A stretch of 64,000 nt of DNA, taken from positions 1 through 64,000 of the forward strand of contig NZ_JAJFAV010000008.1 of assembly GCF_020711235.1 (NCBI RefSeq), in the 5' to 3' direction. Made by a program: the position numbers and the translations under genes. The DNA is from Hymenobacter sp. 15J16-1T3B. GTDB taxonomy: Bacteria > Bacteroidota > Bacteroidia > Cytophagales > Hymenobacteraceae. Shown here one piece after another: positions 42,963 through 51,836 of this stretch (within the stretch, counting starts at the first letter, position 1; each line of letters starts with the position of its first letter). Under the pieces are notes generated by a model, which had not been told where the DNA came from, did no database searches, and was given only the letters and a program-made list of their open reading frames with translations.

Positions 42963-43313
42963 ATGGTCAACGTAACCCGCCAGGCCGACATGGTCGTCTT
43001 CGACGTGCAGGGCCTGCACAAGCTCTGGGCCTTCAAAAGCCAGCTGCAGATTCCGGCCGCGCACATCCGCTCGGCCCGCCAGGATGCCGCCGCGCTGGGC
43101 GGCTGGTGGAAGGGCTGGCGCATGCCCGGCACCCACGTACCCGGCCTGCTCACGGCCGGCACCTACTTCAAGGACGGCCGCACCATTTTCTGGGACGTGC
43201 ACGACGAGCATCAAGCCGTCATCATCGAGCTGGACCACGAAGAGTACGACCAGCTCATCATCGAAGTGCGCGACCCGGCCGCGGTGGTGCGGCTGCTCAC
43301 CGAGGACCGCTAA
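42963..43313 (+). CDS. PH-domain-like small conserved protein
   Basis: 116 aa. FDVQGLHKLWAFKSQLQIPAAHI, GGWWKGWRMPGTHVPGLLTAGTYF, FWDVHDEHQAVIIELDHEEYDQLIIEVRDP form a beta-rich protein ending in a helix, like the bacterial PH-type fold. It resembles a widespread uncharacterised family of about 115 aa in Bacteroidota and Actinobacteria. No catalytic motif. 83 bases downstream of the slipin gene and possibly co-transcribed. Confidence 0.78.
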   Translation: MVNVTRQADMVVFDVQGLHKLWAFKSQLQIPAAHIRSARQDAAALGGWWKGWRMPGTHVPGLLTAGTYFKDGRTIFWDVHDEHQAVIIELDHEEYDQLIIEVRDPAAVVRLLTEDR

Positions 43314-43388
43314 GGCTACCGCCGATTCGCCCCAACCCGCCGGCTTCAGTGCCTCGTTTTCTCCCACTCTCCAACCATTTCGTCATCC

Positions 43389-43571
43389 ATGGACTATAAT
43401 CACGAACAAACCGTTGGCTGGGGCACTCTGGCCCTGCTGAACGCCGGCCTGGCCCAAAGCAAGGGCCGCAGCGGACTCAACTGGTTTCTGTTGTCGCTAT
43501 TGCTGGGACCCGTGGCCACGTTGCTACTCGTCACGGCCTTTCGCCACCCGCCCGAGGTAATGGGCCGCTAG
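43389..43571 (+). CDS. Small membrane protein
   Basis: 60 aa. N-terminal amphipathic part (GWGTLALLNAGLAQSKGRSG) and one hydrophobic helix (LNWFLLSLLLGPVATLLLVTAF, about 29-51). The AQSKGRSGLNWFLLSLLLGP pattern occurs in small uncharacterised membrane proteins. Third in the row after the slipin and PH-like genes. Confidence 0.6.
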   Translation: MDYNHEQTVGWGTLALLNAGLAQSKGRSGLNWFLLSLLLGPVATLLLVTAFRHPPEVMGR

Positions 43572-43709
43572 CTCAGTCGATTCCGTTGCGGCGCCAAACG
43601 TAACTCGATTCGTTACTCGTTGACGCAGAAGTTGCCCGGCCGGCCCTTGTGGTGCCCGGCCGGGCGCTGTTATCTTCGGCCCGCTCCATTGCCACTCGAC
43701 CTATCCACT

Positions 43710-44243
43710 ATGAAGTTTCCGCTCTTGCTGGCGGCCGCCCTGCTGGCGCGGCCTGCCGTGGCCCAGACGCCCGCTGCCCCTTCCGATTCGCCGCCTTACC
43801 GGGTAGCCGTGGGCGTGCTCGGCTCTTACCGCACCGTGGGGCTGCTCGGGGAGGTGCGGGCCCGCGGGCCGTGGGCGCTGAAGCTGGCCGCCGTGCGCCA
43901 GTCCGACGGCACCGTGCCCGGGGAATACAGCGCGGCCGGCATCGGGCTGCTGACCTATTATCTGCCCACCGCCCTCAAGACCGTGGAGCCTATGATCGGG
44001 GTGGGCGGCCTGTACTCGCGCTACCACTGGCAGCAGCGCGGCGGCCGCGGCAACGTGCACGATGTGAACGTGGGCGGGAGCTTCGGGGCCAACGTGCGCT
44101 TCCACCCGCACCTGCGCACGGGCCTGCAGCTGTTCGTGGCCAACGGCTTCCGGGCCGAATACGACGAGGGCGCCGCCACCATGCGCAAAGCCGGCCGGCG
44201 CCTGCTCGTGCTGCCCGCCCTCGCGCTGGAAGTGCTGCTCTAA
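43710..44243 (+). CDS. Small outer-membrane beta-barrel-like protein
   Basis: 177 aa from ATG 43710 (MKFPLLLAAALLARPAVAQ, signal peptide). Alternating hydrophobic strands with Gly/Tyr turns (GVLGSYRTVGLLGEVRARG, YSAAGIGLLTYYLP, EPMIGVGGLYSRYHWQ, GGSFGANVRFHPHLRTGLQL) suggest an 8-strand barrel. It ends in a hydrophobic LEVLL, not the usual terminal Phe. Function unknown. Confidence 0.72.
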   Translation: MKFPLLLAAALLARPAVAQTPAAPSDSPPYRVAVGVLGSYRTVGLLGEVRARGPWALKLAAVRQSDGTVPGEYSAAGIGLLTYYLPTALKTVEPMIGVGGLYSRYHWQQRGGRGNVHDVNVGGSFGANVRFHPHLRTGLQLFVANGFRAEYDEGAATMRKAGRRLLVLPALALEVLL

Positions 44244-44299
44244 GCCCGGGCAGGCCGGGGTTTCAAGACGCCTGATTACAAAAGCCTCCTCAACCAGCT

Positions 44300-44749
44300 A
44301 TGCATTACCGCCAAGCCCTTCCCACCGACATTCCCGAACTGAGTCGGGTGCGCTTTGCCGTGCGCGAAAACGTGCTGAATAACCCGGGCCTCGTCACGCC
44401 CGCCGACTACGTGGACTACCTCACGCGCCGCGGCCAGGGCTGGGTGGCCGTAACCGATGACGGGCAAGTAGCTGGCTTTGCCATTGCCGACCTGCAGGGT
44501 CACAGCATCTGGGCCCTGTTCGTACACCCCGATTTCGACCAACGGGGCCTCGGCAAGCAGCTGCATGGGCTGATGCTGGACTGGTATTTCCAGCAAACCA
44601 CTGAAACCGTGTGGCTGAGCACCGCGCCCGGCACCCGGGCCGAGGAATTTTACCGCCGCCAGGGCTGGCAGGAAACCGGGCGCACCAGCAGCGGGGAGGT
44701 GCGGTTTGAACTGACGGCGGCGCGGTGGACAAATCAGAAACTACTATAA
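44300..44749 (+). CDS. GNAT family N-acetyltransferase
   Basis: 149 aa. Complete GNAT fold: MHYRQALPTDIPELSRVRFAV, the beta4 block AGFAIADLQGHSIWALFVHP, the acetyl-CoA loop QRGLGKQL (Q/RxxGxG/A), and the tail APGTRAEEFYRRQGWQETG. Substrate unknown. Its TAA stop overlaps the ATG of the next gene by one base (TAATG), so the two are translationally coupled, despite different base composition. Confidence 0.9.
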   Translation: MHYRQALPTDIPELSRVRFAVRENVLNNPGLVTPADYVDYLTRRGQGWVAVTDDGQVAGFAIADLQGHSIWALFVHPDFDQRGLGKQLHGLMLDWYFQQTTETVWLSTAPGTRAEEFYRRQGWQETGRTSSGEVRFELTAARWTNQKLL

Positions 44750-45345
44750 TGGCTAAGTCTCAACTTGAAGAACCCAGTAACGTTTACGAGTTATTGGACC
44801 TGGTTCGACGCCGCCCCGCGGCGTATCTCGGAGTCTTATGCTTGCAGCGGCTGATTGTCTTTATAGGAGGCTATTGTATGCACAAAGCATACAGTCGGCA
44901 AGGTGGCTCTGCGGAGGCCGAGCACTTTTTTCAGTTTCACGCTTGGGTTGCTCAAAAGCTGGGCTATGGGGAAAACTCTCGAGGGTGGGCCAGTCTGATA
45001 ACCGAACAAAGGCCTGAACCAATGGCAGCCATGCTGCTTTTTTATCAATTGCTAGATGAATACAGGGGCTTGCACCCACGCACATTGGCAGTAACTTCTT
45101 ACCAGCCTGCCGCCGCTCCGGATTCTTTCGTCGACTCCCTACATGCACCTGCAAAGGATAAAGGCCTGGTTACACTGACGATTGAAGAGGTTTTACCTAA
45201 TAAAGATTGGATAGCGCTATATGCGAGGCAGGAAGGCGTTATTCTCAACCAGCTCCACGCCGATACTGTGGAGGCAGCTATGGCTATAGCGGAACGTAGT
45301 TATGGGATAGTACCAGGGGCCTGGGAAACGAAACTACACCTTTAG
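44749..45345 (+). CDS. Unknown protein of the RPxxYLG/GW type (immunity-like)
   Basis: 198 aa from ATG 44749. Motifs ELLDLVRRRPAAYLG (residues 14-28), FIGGY, FFQFHAWVAQKLGY and NSRGWASLI...FYQLLDEYRG match my recollection of a widespread uncharacterised family seen near polymorphic toxins and phage genes, where it is thought to be an immunity protein. No toxin gene lies nearby. The gene is clearly more AT-rich than the surroundings and ends just before an unrelated GH97 gene, which suggests horizontal acquisition. Role is inference. Confidence 0.72.
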   Translation: MAKSQLEEPSNVYELLDLVRRRPAAYLGVLCLQRLIVFIGGYCMHKAYSRQGGSAEAEHFFQFHAWVAQKLGYGENSRGWASLITEQRPEPMAAMLLFYQLLDEYRGLHPRTLAVTSYQPAAAPDSFVDSLHAPAKDKGLVTLTIEEVLPNKDWIALYARQEGVILNQLHADTVEAAMAIAERSYGIVPGAWETKLHL

Positions 45346-45441
45346 TTGCGCCATTATTTTACCCATTCACTATCAACACCATCTGACCACCAAGCACATC
45401 AGCGGCCGCGCGAAATCCCAGCCGCCGCGTACTTTCGGGGC

Positions 45442-47550
45442 ATGACCCGCGCCTTGCTCACGCTGGCGGCCGCCCTGCTGGCCCTGCCCACCCTCGCCCA
45501 ACGCCTCCACTCCCCTTCCCACAAGCTCGCGCTGCAGTTCGGCCTCAGCCCCGCCGGCGAGCCGACCTACCAGCTCAGCTACGGCGCCCGCGCGGTGCTG
45601 CGGCCCAGCCGCCTGGGCGTGGCCGTGCAGGGGCAGGCGGGCTTCGTGCAGGGCCTGACGGTGGTGCGCGTCGACTCCACAGAGCACGACGACACCTGGG
45701 CGCCGGTATGGGGCGAGGTCAAGCAGGTGCGCAACCACTACAAGGAGCTGCTGGTGACGCTGCAGCAGCCCGGGGCCGAGCAGCGGCAGGTGCAGGTGCG
45801 CTTCCGCCTGTTCGACGACGGGCTGGGCTTCCGCTACGAGTGGCCGCGCCAGCCCAATCTGCAGTACTTCACCGTCACGGGCGAGCAAACCGAGTTCAAC
45901 CTGCCCGCCGACCACAAGGCCTTCTGGATTCCGGGCGACTACGACTCCAACGAGTACGCCTACACCACCTCGCGCCTAAGCCAGGTCAACAGCGCGAACA
46001 TCACCCCTATCCAGGAAAAATCGGCGCCGCAGCGGGTGCAGACGCCGCTGATGCTCAAATCGGCCGACGGGCTGTACGTGAACATCCACGAGGCGGCGCT
46101 GGTCAACTACCCGGCCATGATGCTCAGCGTGAACCCGCAGTCCTTCGGGCTGGCGGCGCAGCTGGTGCCCGCCGCCACCGGCGCCGCGGCCTACCTGCAG
46201 GCGCCCGAGCACACGCCCTGGCGCACGGTGGTGGTGGCCGACAACGCCCCGGCCATCCTGGCTTCCAAGCTCATTCTGAACCTGAACGAGCCGAGCAACA
46301 TCCAGGACCAGGGCTGGATCAAGCCGCAGAAGTTTGTGGGCGTGTGGTGGGAAATGCACGTGAACCGCTCCAGCTGGAACTACTCCGACGCCTCCAACCT
46401 CAAGCTGGCCGACACCGACTGGCAGGCGCTCAAGCCCAACGGCCACCACGGCGCCAACACGGCTAACGTGAAGCGCTACATCGACTTCGCGGCCAAAAAC
46501 GGGCTGCAGAGCGTGCTGGTGGAGGGTTGGAACGTGGGCTGGGAAGACTGGGCCGGCAACTGGAAGGAGGAGGTCTTCGACTTCGTGACTTCCTACCCCG
46601 ACTTCAGCGTGGCCGAGCTGCAGCAGTACGCCGCCAGCAAGGGCATCAAGCTCATCATGCACCACGAAACCTCCGGCTCGGTTACCAACTACGAGCGGCG
46701 CCAGGACCGCGCCCTCGACTTCATGAAAGCCCACGGCTACGATGCGGTGAAAACCGGCTACGTGGGCCGCATCATCCCGCGCGGGGAGCACCACGACGGG
46801 CAATGGATGGTGAACCACTACAACCGCACCGCCCAGAACATGGCCCAGCGCCAGATCATGGTCGACATGCACGAGTCGGTGCGGCCGACGGGGCTGCACC
46901 GCACCTACCCCAACTGGCTGGCCAACGAAGCCGCCCGCGGCAACGAATTCAACGCCTGGAGCGAGGGCAACCCGCCCGAGCACGAAACCATCCTGCCCTT
47001 CACCCGCCTCATGGGCGGCCCCATGGACTACACGCCCGGCATCTTCCGCATCAAGCTGGAAAGCTGGAACCCCGAGCGCAACAAGGGCCGACAGGTGCAC
47101 ACCACCCTCGCGAAGCAGCTGGCCCTGTACGTGACCATGTACTCGCCCCTGCAGATGGCCGCCGACCTGCCCGAAGCCTACGAGCAGCACCCCGACGCGT
47201 TCCAGTTCATCAAGGATGTGGCCGTGGACTGGGACGACACCCGCATCCTGCAGGCCGAGCCTGGCGAGTACGTGACCATTGCCCGCCAGACCAAGGGCAG
47301 CCGCGACTGGTACCTCGGCGCCATCACCGACGAGCAAGCCCGGCAGCAAACCGTGAAACTCGATTTTCTGCCCGCCGGCCAGAAGTACCAAGCTACCATT
47401 TACGCCGACGGCAAGGGCGCTTCTTGGGATAAAAACCCGGAAGCCTACCAGATCCGCCGGCAGACGGTGGACCGCAACACCACGCTCAAGCTGCAGCTGG
47501 CACCGGGCGGCGGCGCGGCCGTCAGCCTAAAGCCGGTCGGCGCCAAATAA
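45442..47550 (+). CDS. GH97 alpha-glucosidase (SusB-like), secreted
   Basis: 702 aa from ATG 45442 (MTRALLTLAAALLALPTLAQ, signal peptide). Domains: beta-sandwich (about 25-270), (beta/alpha)8 barrel (about 280-590) and C-terminal beta domain. In the barrel, VKTGYVG (436-442) has Gly where retaining GH97 enzymes carry the nucleophile Asp. Glu478 in DMHESVRPTG and Glu502 in ARGNEFNAW are 24 residues apart, as are the two catalytic Glu of inverting SusB (from memory 508 and 532). So an inverting alpha-glucosidase acting on starch oligosaccharides in the periplasm is most likely. No other sus gene is adjacent. Confidence 0.94.
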   Translation: MTRALLTLAAALLALPTLAQRLHSPSHKLALQFGLSPAGEPTYQLSYGARAVLRPSRLGVAVQGQAGFVQGLTVVRVDSTEHDDTWAPVWGEVKQVRNHYKELLVTLQQPGAEQRQVQVRFRLFDDGLGFRYEWPRQPNLQYFTVTGEQTEFNLPADHKAFWIPGDYDSNEYAYTTSRLSQVNSANITPIQEKSAPQRVQTPLMLKSADGLYVNIHEAALVNYPAMMLSVNPQSFGLAAQLVPAATGAAAYLQAPEHTPWRTVVVADNAPAILASKLILNLNEPSNIQDQGWIKPQKFVGVWWEMHVNRSSWNYSDASNLKLADTDWQALKPNGHHGANTANVKRYIDFAAKNGLQSVLVEGWNVGWEDWAGNWKEEVFDFVTSYPDFSVAELQQYAASKGIKLIMHHETSGSVTNYERRQDRALDFMKAHGYDAVKTGYVGRIIPRGEHHDGQWMVNHYNRTAQNMAQRQIMVDMHESVRPTGLHRTYPNWLANEAARGNEFNAWSEGNPPEHETILPFTRLMGGPMDYTPGIFRIKLESWNPERNKGRQVHTTLAKQLALYVTMYSPLQMAADLPEAYEQHPDAFQFIKDVAVDWDDTRILQAEPGEYVTIARQTKGSRDWYLGAITDEQARQQTVKLDFLPAGQKYQATIYADGKGASWDKNPEAYQIRRQTVDRNTTLKLQLAPGGGAAVSLKPVGAK

Positions 47551-47572
47551 CCCGCCTTTCTTACCGGCCAAT

Positions 47573-47609
47573 GCAAAAGCCCCGACCTGCAGCAGGTCGG
47601 GGCTTTTGC
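47573..47609. terminator. Terminator between convergent GH97 and DUF2911 genes
   Basis: An 18-bp palindrome (GCAAAAGCCCCGACCTGC and complement, one-base centre) with T4 inside the outer end. It serves both converging genes. Confidence 0.8.
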
Positions 47610-47633
47610 GTGAGAACGACGAATGCCGGCTTA

Positions 47634-48497
47634 CTACCGCTTGCCGCCGACTTCCTTGAGCAGTTGCTCGTTCAGGCGGGTGTACTCGTCCTTGGTACGG
47701 GCGTTTTTCTCGCTTTTGACCAGGGCCAACGACTGCCGGGCAGCCTCAGCGGCTTCGGTTTTGCGCTCGGCCTTTTGCAGCATCTTGCCTTTCCAGTAGT
47801 AGCCGTAGTAGCTGGGCTGCTGCTTGATGGCCTCGTCGAGCCAGCTGATGGCCTGGTTGAGGTCCTTGTTGGTGCTGTAGTAGTACTGCGCGGCGGCGAA
47901 GTAGGGCTTTTTGTCGCTCTTCATGGCCTCCTGAATCTGGGCCATGATGCGCGCGTCGGGGTCGGCCACGATGGGCACGCTCACCCGCACCTTGTCCCAG
48001 CGCAAGGTCAGCTCGGCGGCTTCGGGCTGCAGGTTTTCCAGGCCCAGCGAAAAGCTTTCCAAGGCGGTGTTGGAGGTGCGCGGCTTGGCCGTCACGCGCA
48101 GCAGGTCGAGCTCGGGCCGGTAGTCATAGGCGCCCCACTGCGAGGTATCCTTGTTCAGAATGAAGGTCCATTCCTTCGGATCGGGAATGGTAAAAAGGGC
48201 GTAGGTGCCGGCCGGCACGTTCTGCCCGCCGAATTTCACGTCTTCGCCGAAACGGATGCGCGTGGACGAATTAGCGCCGGTGCGCCACACTTCTCCGTTG
48301 GGCACCAGCTTGCCGAATACTTCCCGGCCGCGCTTAGAAGGGCGGGCGTAGGTCAGCTCGATGTAGGAAGTGGAAAAATCCTCGCGCAGGCGCACGGTCG
48401 GACTCATGGCGGGCAGGTGGAGCTGCTGCGCTTGCAGGGTGGGCACGGCCAAGCAACAAAGGCTGCCGGCGAGAACGAGGGTCGGGAGTGTTTTCAT
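47634..48497 (-). CDS. DUF2911 protein with TPR-like end
   Basis: 287 aa from ATG 48497 (MKTLPTLVLAGSLCCLAVPTLQA, signal peptide). DUF2911 core: MSPTVRLREDFSTSYIELTYARPSKRGREVFGKLVP, EVWRTGANSSTRIRF, GQNVPAGTYALFTIP, WTFILNKDTSQWGAYDY. The last 80 residues (AQYYYSTNKDLNQAISWLDEAIKQ, YYGYYWKGKMLQKAERKTEA) resemble one or two tetratricopeptide units. Function of DUF2911 is not known; expected in the periplasm. Confidence 0.9.
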   Translation of the reverse strand: MKTLPTLVLAGSLCCLAVPTLQAQQLHLPAMSPTVRLREDFSTSYIELTYARPSKRGREVFGKLVPNGEVWRTGANSSTRIRFGEDVKFGGQNVPAGTYALFTIPDPKEWTFILNKDTSQWGAYDYRPELDLLRVTAKPRTSNTALESFSLGLENLQPEAAELTLRWDKVRVSVPIVADPDARIMAQIQEAMKSDKKPYFAAAQYYYSTNKDLNQAISWLDEAIKQQPSYYGYYWKGKMLQKAERKTEAAEAARQSLALVKSEKNARTKDEYTRLNEQLLKEVGGKR

Positions 48498-49006
48498 GCA
48501 ACAGAAACGGTGGGAACCGGGGAAGCTTCCCGCAAACATCGGCCCATTCCGGTGGGTATGGGCCAGCCCTGACCAAATTGTATTGTCGCACTTAGGTGCA
48601 AGGCCGGGACAACCCACAACAGGCCCGGCGGGCCTCGGCAAGCAACGTGCGGGCTCCATTTTTATTGTGCGCCTTCACTGCTTATTCGGCGGGAGCTTGC
48701 ATTATTCATCGAAGCCCGCTGGCTGTCAGCCGATTCACCTCCCCTTTTCCGAACGAGCAGCGCATAATCACCTAGCAGACCAGGCCATAAGCATCCGCCC
48801 GCGAAATCGGCTGGCGAAATTCCCTGCTGCGCGAGCTGGCCCCGCCCGCCGCGGCGGAGGGCTTGCGCTTACATGAGTACTAGCAGTTGAAACCGCCCGG
48901 ATGCTAATTTTTTACCGGTCGCCGCTGGAAATGGCCCGTTTCTGTCCGTACTTGCGGCCGCTAAGCCGGCGCTGCTCGCGCCCACGGCCTTGCCAACTAC
49001 TGCACG

Positions 49007-49132
49007 ATGCCCCTGACCCCGCCTTTTTTCACCCTCACCGCCGCTGGCTCGCCGAAGTCGGCCCAGGGCGGCATGTGTCTGGTGAGCAAGAAACGCAAGG
49101 GCGCGAAACGGGTAAAACACACCCGAAGCTGA
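49007..49132 (+). CDS. Possible 41-aa basic peptide upstream of lysC
   Basis: MPLTPPFFTLTAAGSPKSAQ, then a strongly basic end (LVSKKRKGAKRVKHTRS). It is followed 47 nt later by a terminator-like hairpin, so it could be a short transcript of its own. Alternatively the frame is chance and the hairpin belongs to a lysC leader. Shine-Dalgarno cannot decide, as it is rarely used here. Confidence 0.3.
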   Translation: MPLTPPFFTLTAAGSPKSAQGGMCLVSKKRKGAKRVKHTRS

Positions 49133-49178
49133 CCGTCGTCGCCTAGTTGCTCGTCCTCCCCGACTTTCCCAAATAGCC

Positions 49179-49212
49179 GCGCCGGTCCTCTGCTGAGAAC
49201 CGGCGCTTTTTT
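49179..49212 (+). terminator. Terminator-like hairpin in the lysC leader region
   Basis: An 8-bp GC stem (GCGCCGGT and ACCGGCGC), 12-nt loop, then T6. It ends 69 nt before the lysC ATG, a position also used by transcription attenuators. Confidence 0.65.
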
Positions 49213-49281
49213 GTTGCGTTTCATTCTGCAGTCGGCCCCATCGGCGGCTGCGCTTTCTGACCTCTTCCTTTCACCGATTCC

Positions 49282-50619
49282 ATGAAAGTTCTCAAGTTCG
49301 GCGGTACGTCCGTCGGGACGGCCGAGCGGATGCGGGCCGTGGCCGGGCTGATTCAGGCCCCGACCGAACCGCGCATCGTGGTGCTGTCGGCCATGTCGGG
49401 CACCACCAACGCGCTGGTCAACATCGCCAAGCTGCTCTACGAAGGCGACACCACCGCCGGCTCGCTGCAGATCGAGGTGCTGCGCCAGCACTACCACATC
49501 GTGGCCCGGGAGCTGCTGCCCGAGGAACCCGTGGCCGCCGAGGGCCTGAAGCTGGTCGATGAGTCGTTCAAGAGCATTTTCGGCCTGACGCGCCAGCCCC
49601 TGTCGGCGGCCGGCGAAAAGGTGATTCTGGCCCAGGGCGAGCTGCTGAGCACCCGGCTGTTTCACCTCTACCTCACCCGCATCCGCGGCGAGCAAGCCGT
49701 GCTGCTGCCCGCGCTGGAGTTCATGCGCCTCGACGCCGACGAGGAGCCCGACGCGGCCTACATCCACGAGCACCTGGCCGAGCAGCTGGCCCAGCACCCG
49801 GACACCGAGCTGTTTATCACCCAGGGCTACATCTGCCGCAACGTGAACGGCGGCATCGACAACCTCAAGCGCGGCGGCTCCGACTACTCCGCTTCGCTGA
49901 TCGGGGCAGCGGCCGGGGCCTCGGAAATCCAGATCTGGACCGACATCGACGGGCTGCACAACAACGACCCGCGCGTGGTGCCCGGCACCTACCCCATCCG
50001 CGAGCTGTCGTTCGACGAAGCGGCCGAGCTGGCCTACTTCGGCGCCAAGATCCTGCACCCGAGCTCGGTGCTGCCGGCCCGGGAGCACGGCATTCCGGTG
50101 CGCCTGCTCAACACCATGCAGCCCGAGGCGCCCGGCACGCTGATTTCGGCCCACACCGGCGACGAGGCCATCAAAGCCGTGGCCGCCAAGGACGGGCTGA
50201 CGGCCATTCGCATCAAGAGCAGCCGCATGCTGCTGGCCTACGGCTTTCTGCGCAGCATTTTCGACGTGTTCGAGCGGTTCCGCACGCCCATCGACATGGT
50301 GACGACCTCGGAGGTGGCCGTGTCCTTGACCATCGACGACGCCTCGCACCTGCCGGATATTCTGGAGGCGCTGCGCCGCTTCGGCACGGTGGAAGTCGAT
50401 ACCGACCTGAGCATTGTGTGTCTGGTGGGCAACCTGGTGCAGGAGCACCACGGCGCCGCCGGGCAGGTGTTCGATACGCTGCGCGACGTGCCGCTGCGCA
50501 TGATCAGCTACGGCGGCTCGCCGAACAACATCAGCATCCTCATCAACACCGCCGACAAGCAGCGCGCCCTGCTGGCCCTGAACGAAGGCTTGTTTCGCCG
50601 CGCCACCGTCACGCCGTAG
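49282..50619 (+). CDS. lysC: Aspartate kinase
   Basis: 445 aa, monofunctional. It phosphorylates aspartate, the first step to lysine, threonine and methionine. Kinase motifs: MKVLKFGGTSVG (1-12), QGYICRNVNGGIDNLKRGGSDYSA and the catalytic-region IWTDIDGLHNNDPR. Two ACT-like regulatory domains follow from about residue 300 (TAIRIKSSRM; CLVGNLVQEHHGAAGQVF), so feedback inhibition by lysine or threonine is expected. 43 bases before lysA. Cytoplasmic. Confidence 0.96.
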   Translation: MKVLKFGGTSVGTAERMRAVAGLIQAPTEPRIVVLSAMSGTTNALVNIAKLLYEGDTTAGSLQIEVLRQHYHIVARELLPEEPVAAEGLKLVDESFKSIFGLTRQPLSAAGEKVILAQGELLSTRLFHLYLTRIRGEQAVLLPALEFMRLDADEEPDAAYIHEHLAEQLAQHPDTELFITQGYICRNVNGGIDNLKRGGSDYSASLIGAAAGASEIQIWTDIDGLHNNDPRVVPGTYPIRELSFDEAAELAYFGAKILHPSSVLPAREHGIPVRLLNTMQPEAPGTLISAHTGDEAIKAVAAKDGLTAIRIKSSRMLLAYGFLRSIFDVFERFRTPIDMVTTSEVAVSLTIDDASHLPDILEALRRFGTVEVDTDLSIVCLVGNLVQEHHGAAGQVFDTLRDVPLRMISYGGSPNNISILINTADKQRALLALNEGLFRRATVTP

Positions 50620-50662
50620 CCGCGTCGTTGCGCGCAGGCCTGTTTCTACTTACCCCGCTCCA

Positions 50663-51808
50663 ATGCCCCTGCATCTTCCGGCCGACCTTTCGACCCGGCC
50701 CACGCCCTTCTACCTCTACGACCTGGCCCTGCTCGGCCAGACGCTCGGGGCCGCCCGCGCCGCGGCGCAAGCGCACGACATTCAGGTGTACTACGCCCTG
50801 AAAGCCAACTCCAACGCGCCCATTCTGGCGCTGGTGCAGCAGCACGGCTTCGGGGCCGACTGCGTGAGCGGCAACGAGGTGCAGCGCGCCCTCGACAGCG
50901 GCTTCGCGCCCGACCACGTCGTCTTCGCCGGCGTGGGCAAGTCCGACGCCGAAATCAACCGCGCCCTGGACGCCGACATCTGGTGCTTCAACGTGGAGTC
51001 GGCGCCCGAGCTGGCCATCATCGACGAGCTGGCCGGGGCCCGGGGGCGCCGCGCCCGGGTAGCGCTGCGCCTGAACCCAAACGTGGACGCGCGCACCCAC
51101 CACTACATCACCACCGGCCTGGAAGCCAACAAGTTCGGCATCAACCTGGCCGACTTACCGCAGGTGGTGGAGCTGCTCGGGCGCCTGCCGAACGTGGAGC
51201 TGGTGGGCCTGCACGTGCACATCGGCTCCCAGATTACCGACCTGTCGGTGTTCGAGACGCTGGCCGGCCGCGTCAACGAGCTGCAGCAGTGGTTTGAGCA
51301 CCGCGGCATCCGGCTCGGGCACCTGAACGTGGGCGGCGGCCTGGGCGTGGACTACCACGAGCCCGACGCCCACTTGGTGCCCGACTTCGCGCAGTACTTC
51401 GGCATCTTCGGCCGGCTGCTGCAGCGGCGGCCGGGGCAGCAGGTGCACGTGGAGCTGGGCCGGGCCCTGGTGGCGCAGTGCGGCACCTTGGTGAGCCGGG
51501 TGCTTTACGTGAAGGAAAGCCAGCAGACCCGCTTCGCCATCCTCGACGCGGGCATGACCGAGCTGATCCGGCCGGCGCTCTACCAGAGCTACCACCGCAT
51601 CGAAAACCTCAGTAGCCAGGACCCGGAGCGGCTCTACGACGTGGTGGGGCCCATCTGCGAGTCGTCGGATACCTTCGGCCGCCAAGTAGCCCTGCCCGAA
51701 ACCCGCCGCGGCGACGTGGTCGTGCTGCGCACGGCCGGAGCTTACGGCGAGGTGATGTCCTCGCACTACAACTTGCGCGACAAAGCGGCGGCCGTGTACG
51801 TGGGGTAA
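50663..51808 (+). CDS. lysA: Diaminopimelate decarboxylase
   Basis: 381 aa. It decarboxylates meso-diaminopimelate to lysine. Fold type III PLP enzyme: Lys47 in YYALKAN binds PLP; LVGLHVHIGSQ, LNVGGGLGVDY and PICESSDTFG (with the active-site Cys from the second subunit) are typical. It sits directly behind lysC, so the first and last enzymes of the pathway share a likely transcript. The length is a little short against the usual 410-420 aa, but all motifs are present. Confidence 0.95.
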   Translation: MPLHLPADLSTRPTPFYLYDLALLGQTLGAARAAAQAHDIQVYYALKANSNAPILALVQQHGFGADCVSGNEVQRALDSGFAPDHVVFAGVGKSDAEINRALDADIWCFNVESAPELAIIDELAGARGRRARVALRLNPNVDARTHHYITTGLEANKFGINLADLPQVVELLGRLPNVELVGLHVHIGSQITDLSVFETLAGRVNELQQWFEHRGIRLGHLNVGGGLGVDYHEPDAHLVPDFAQYFGIFGRLLQRRPGQQVHVELGRALVAQCGTLVSRVLYVKESQQTRFAILDAGMTELIRPALYQSYHRIENLSSQDPERLYDVVGPICESSDTFGRQVALPETRRGDVVVLRTAGAYGEVMSSHYNLRDKAAAVYVG

Positions 51809-51836
51809 TTACTTTGCTCGGGGCCGCTGATAAAAG

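Larger units (their letters stand above)
48498..49281. other. Long intergenic region upstream of lysC
   Basis: 784 bases. 48498-49000 holds nothing recognisable; open frames here are low-quality. A 41-codon basic frame (49007-49132) and a terminator-like hairpin (49179-49212) lie in the second half. Lysine riboswitch features were not identified. The promoters of the minus-strand DUF2911 gene and of lysC must both be here. Confidence 0.5.

Noticed and set aside
48901-49146. 81-codon plus-strand frame upstream of lysC
   Set aside because: Irregular composition with no recognisable segment; the 41-codon frame inside the region is a slightly better candidate.
48498-49281. Lysine riboswitch in front of lysC
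   Set aside because: The region is long enough, but I could not recognise the conserved five-helix core; only a terminator-like hairpin is visible.
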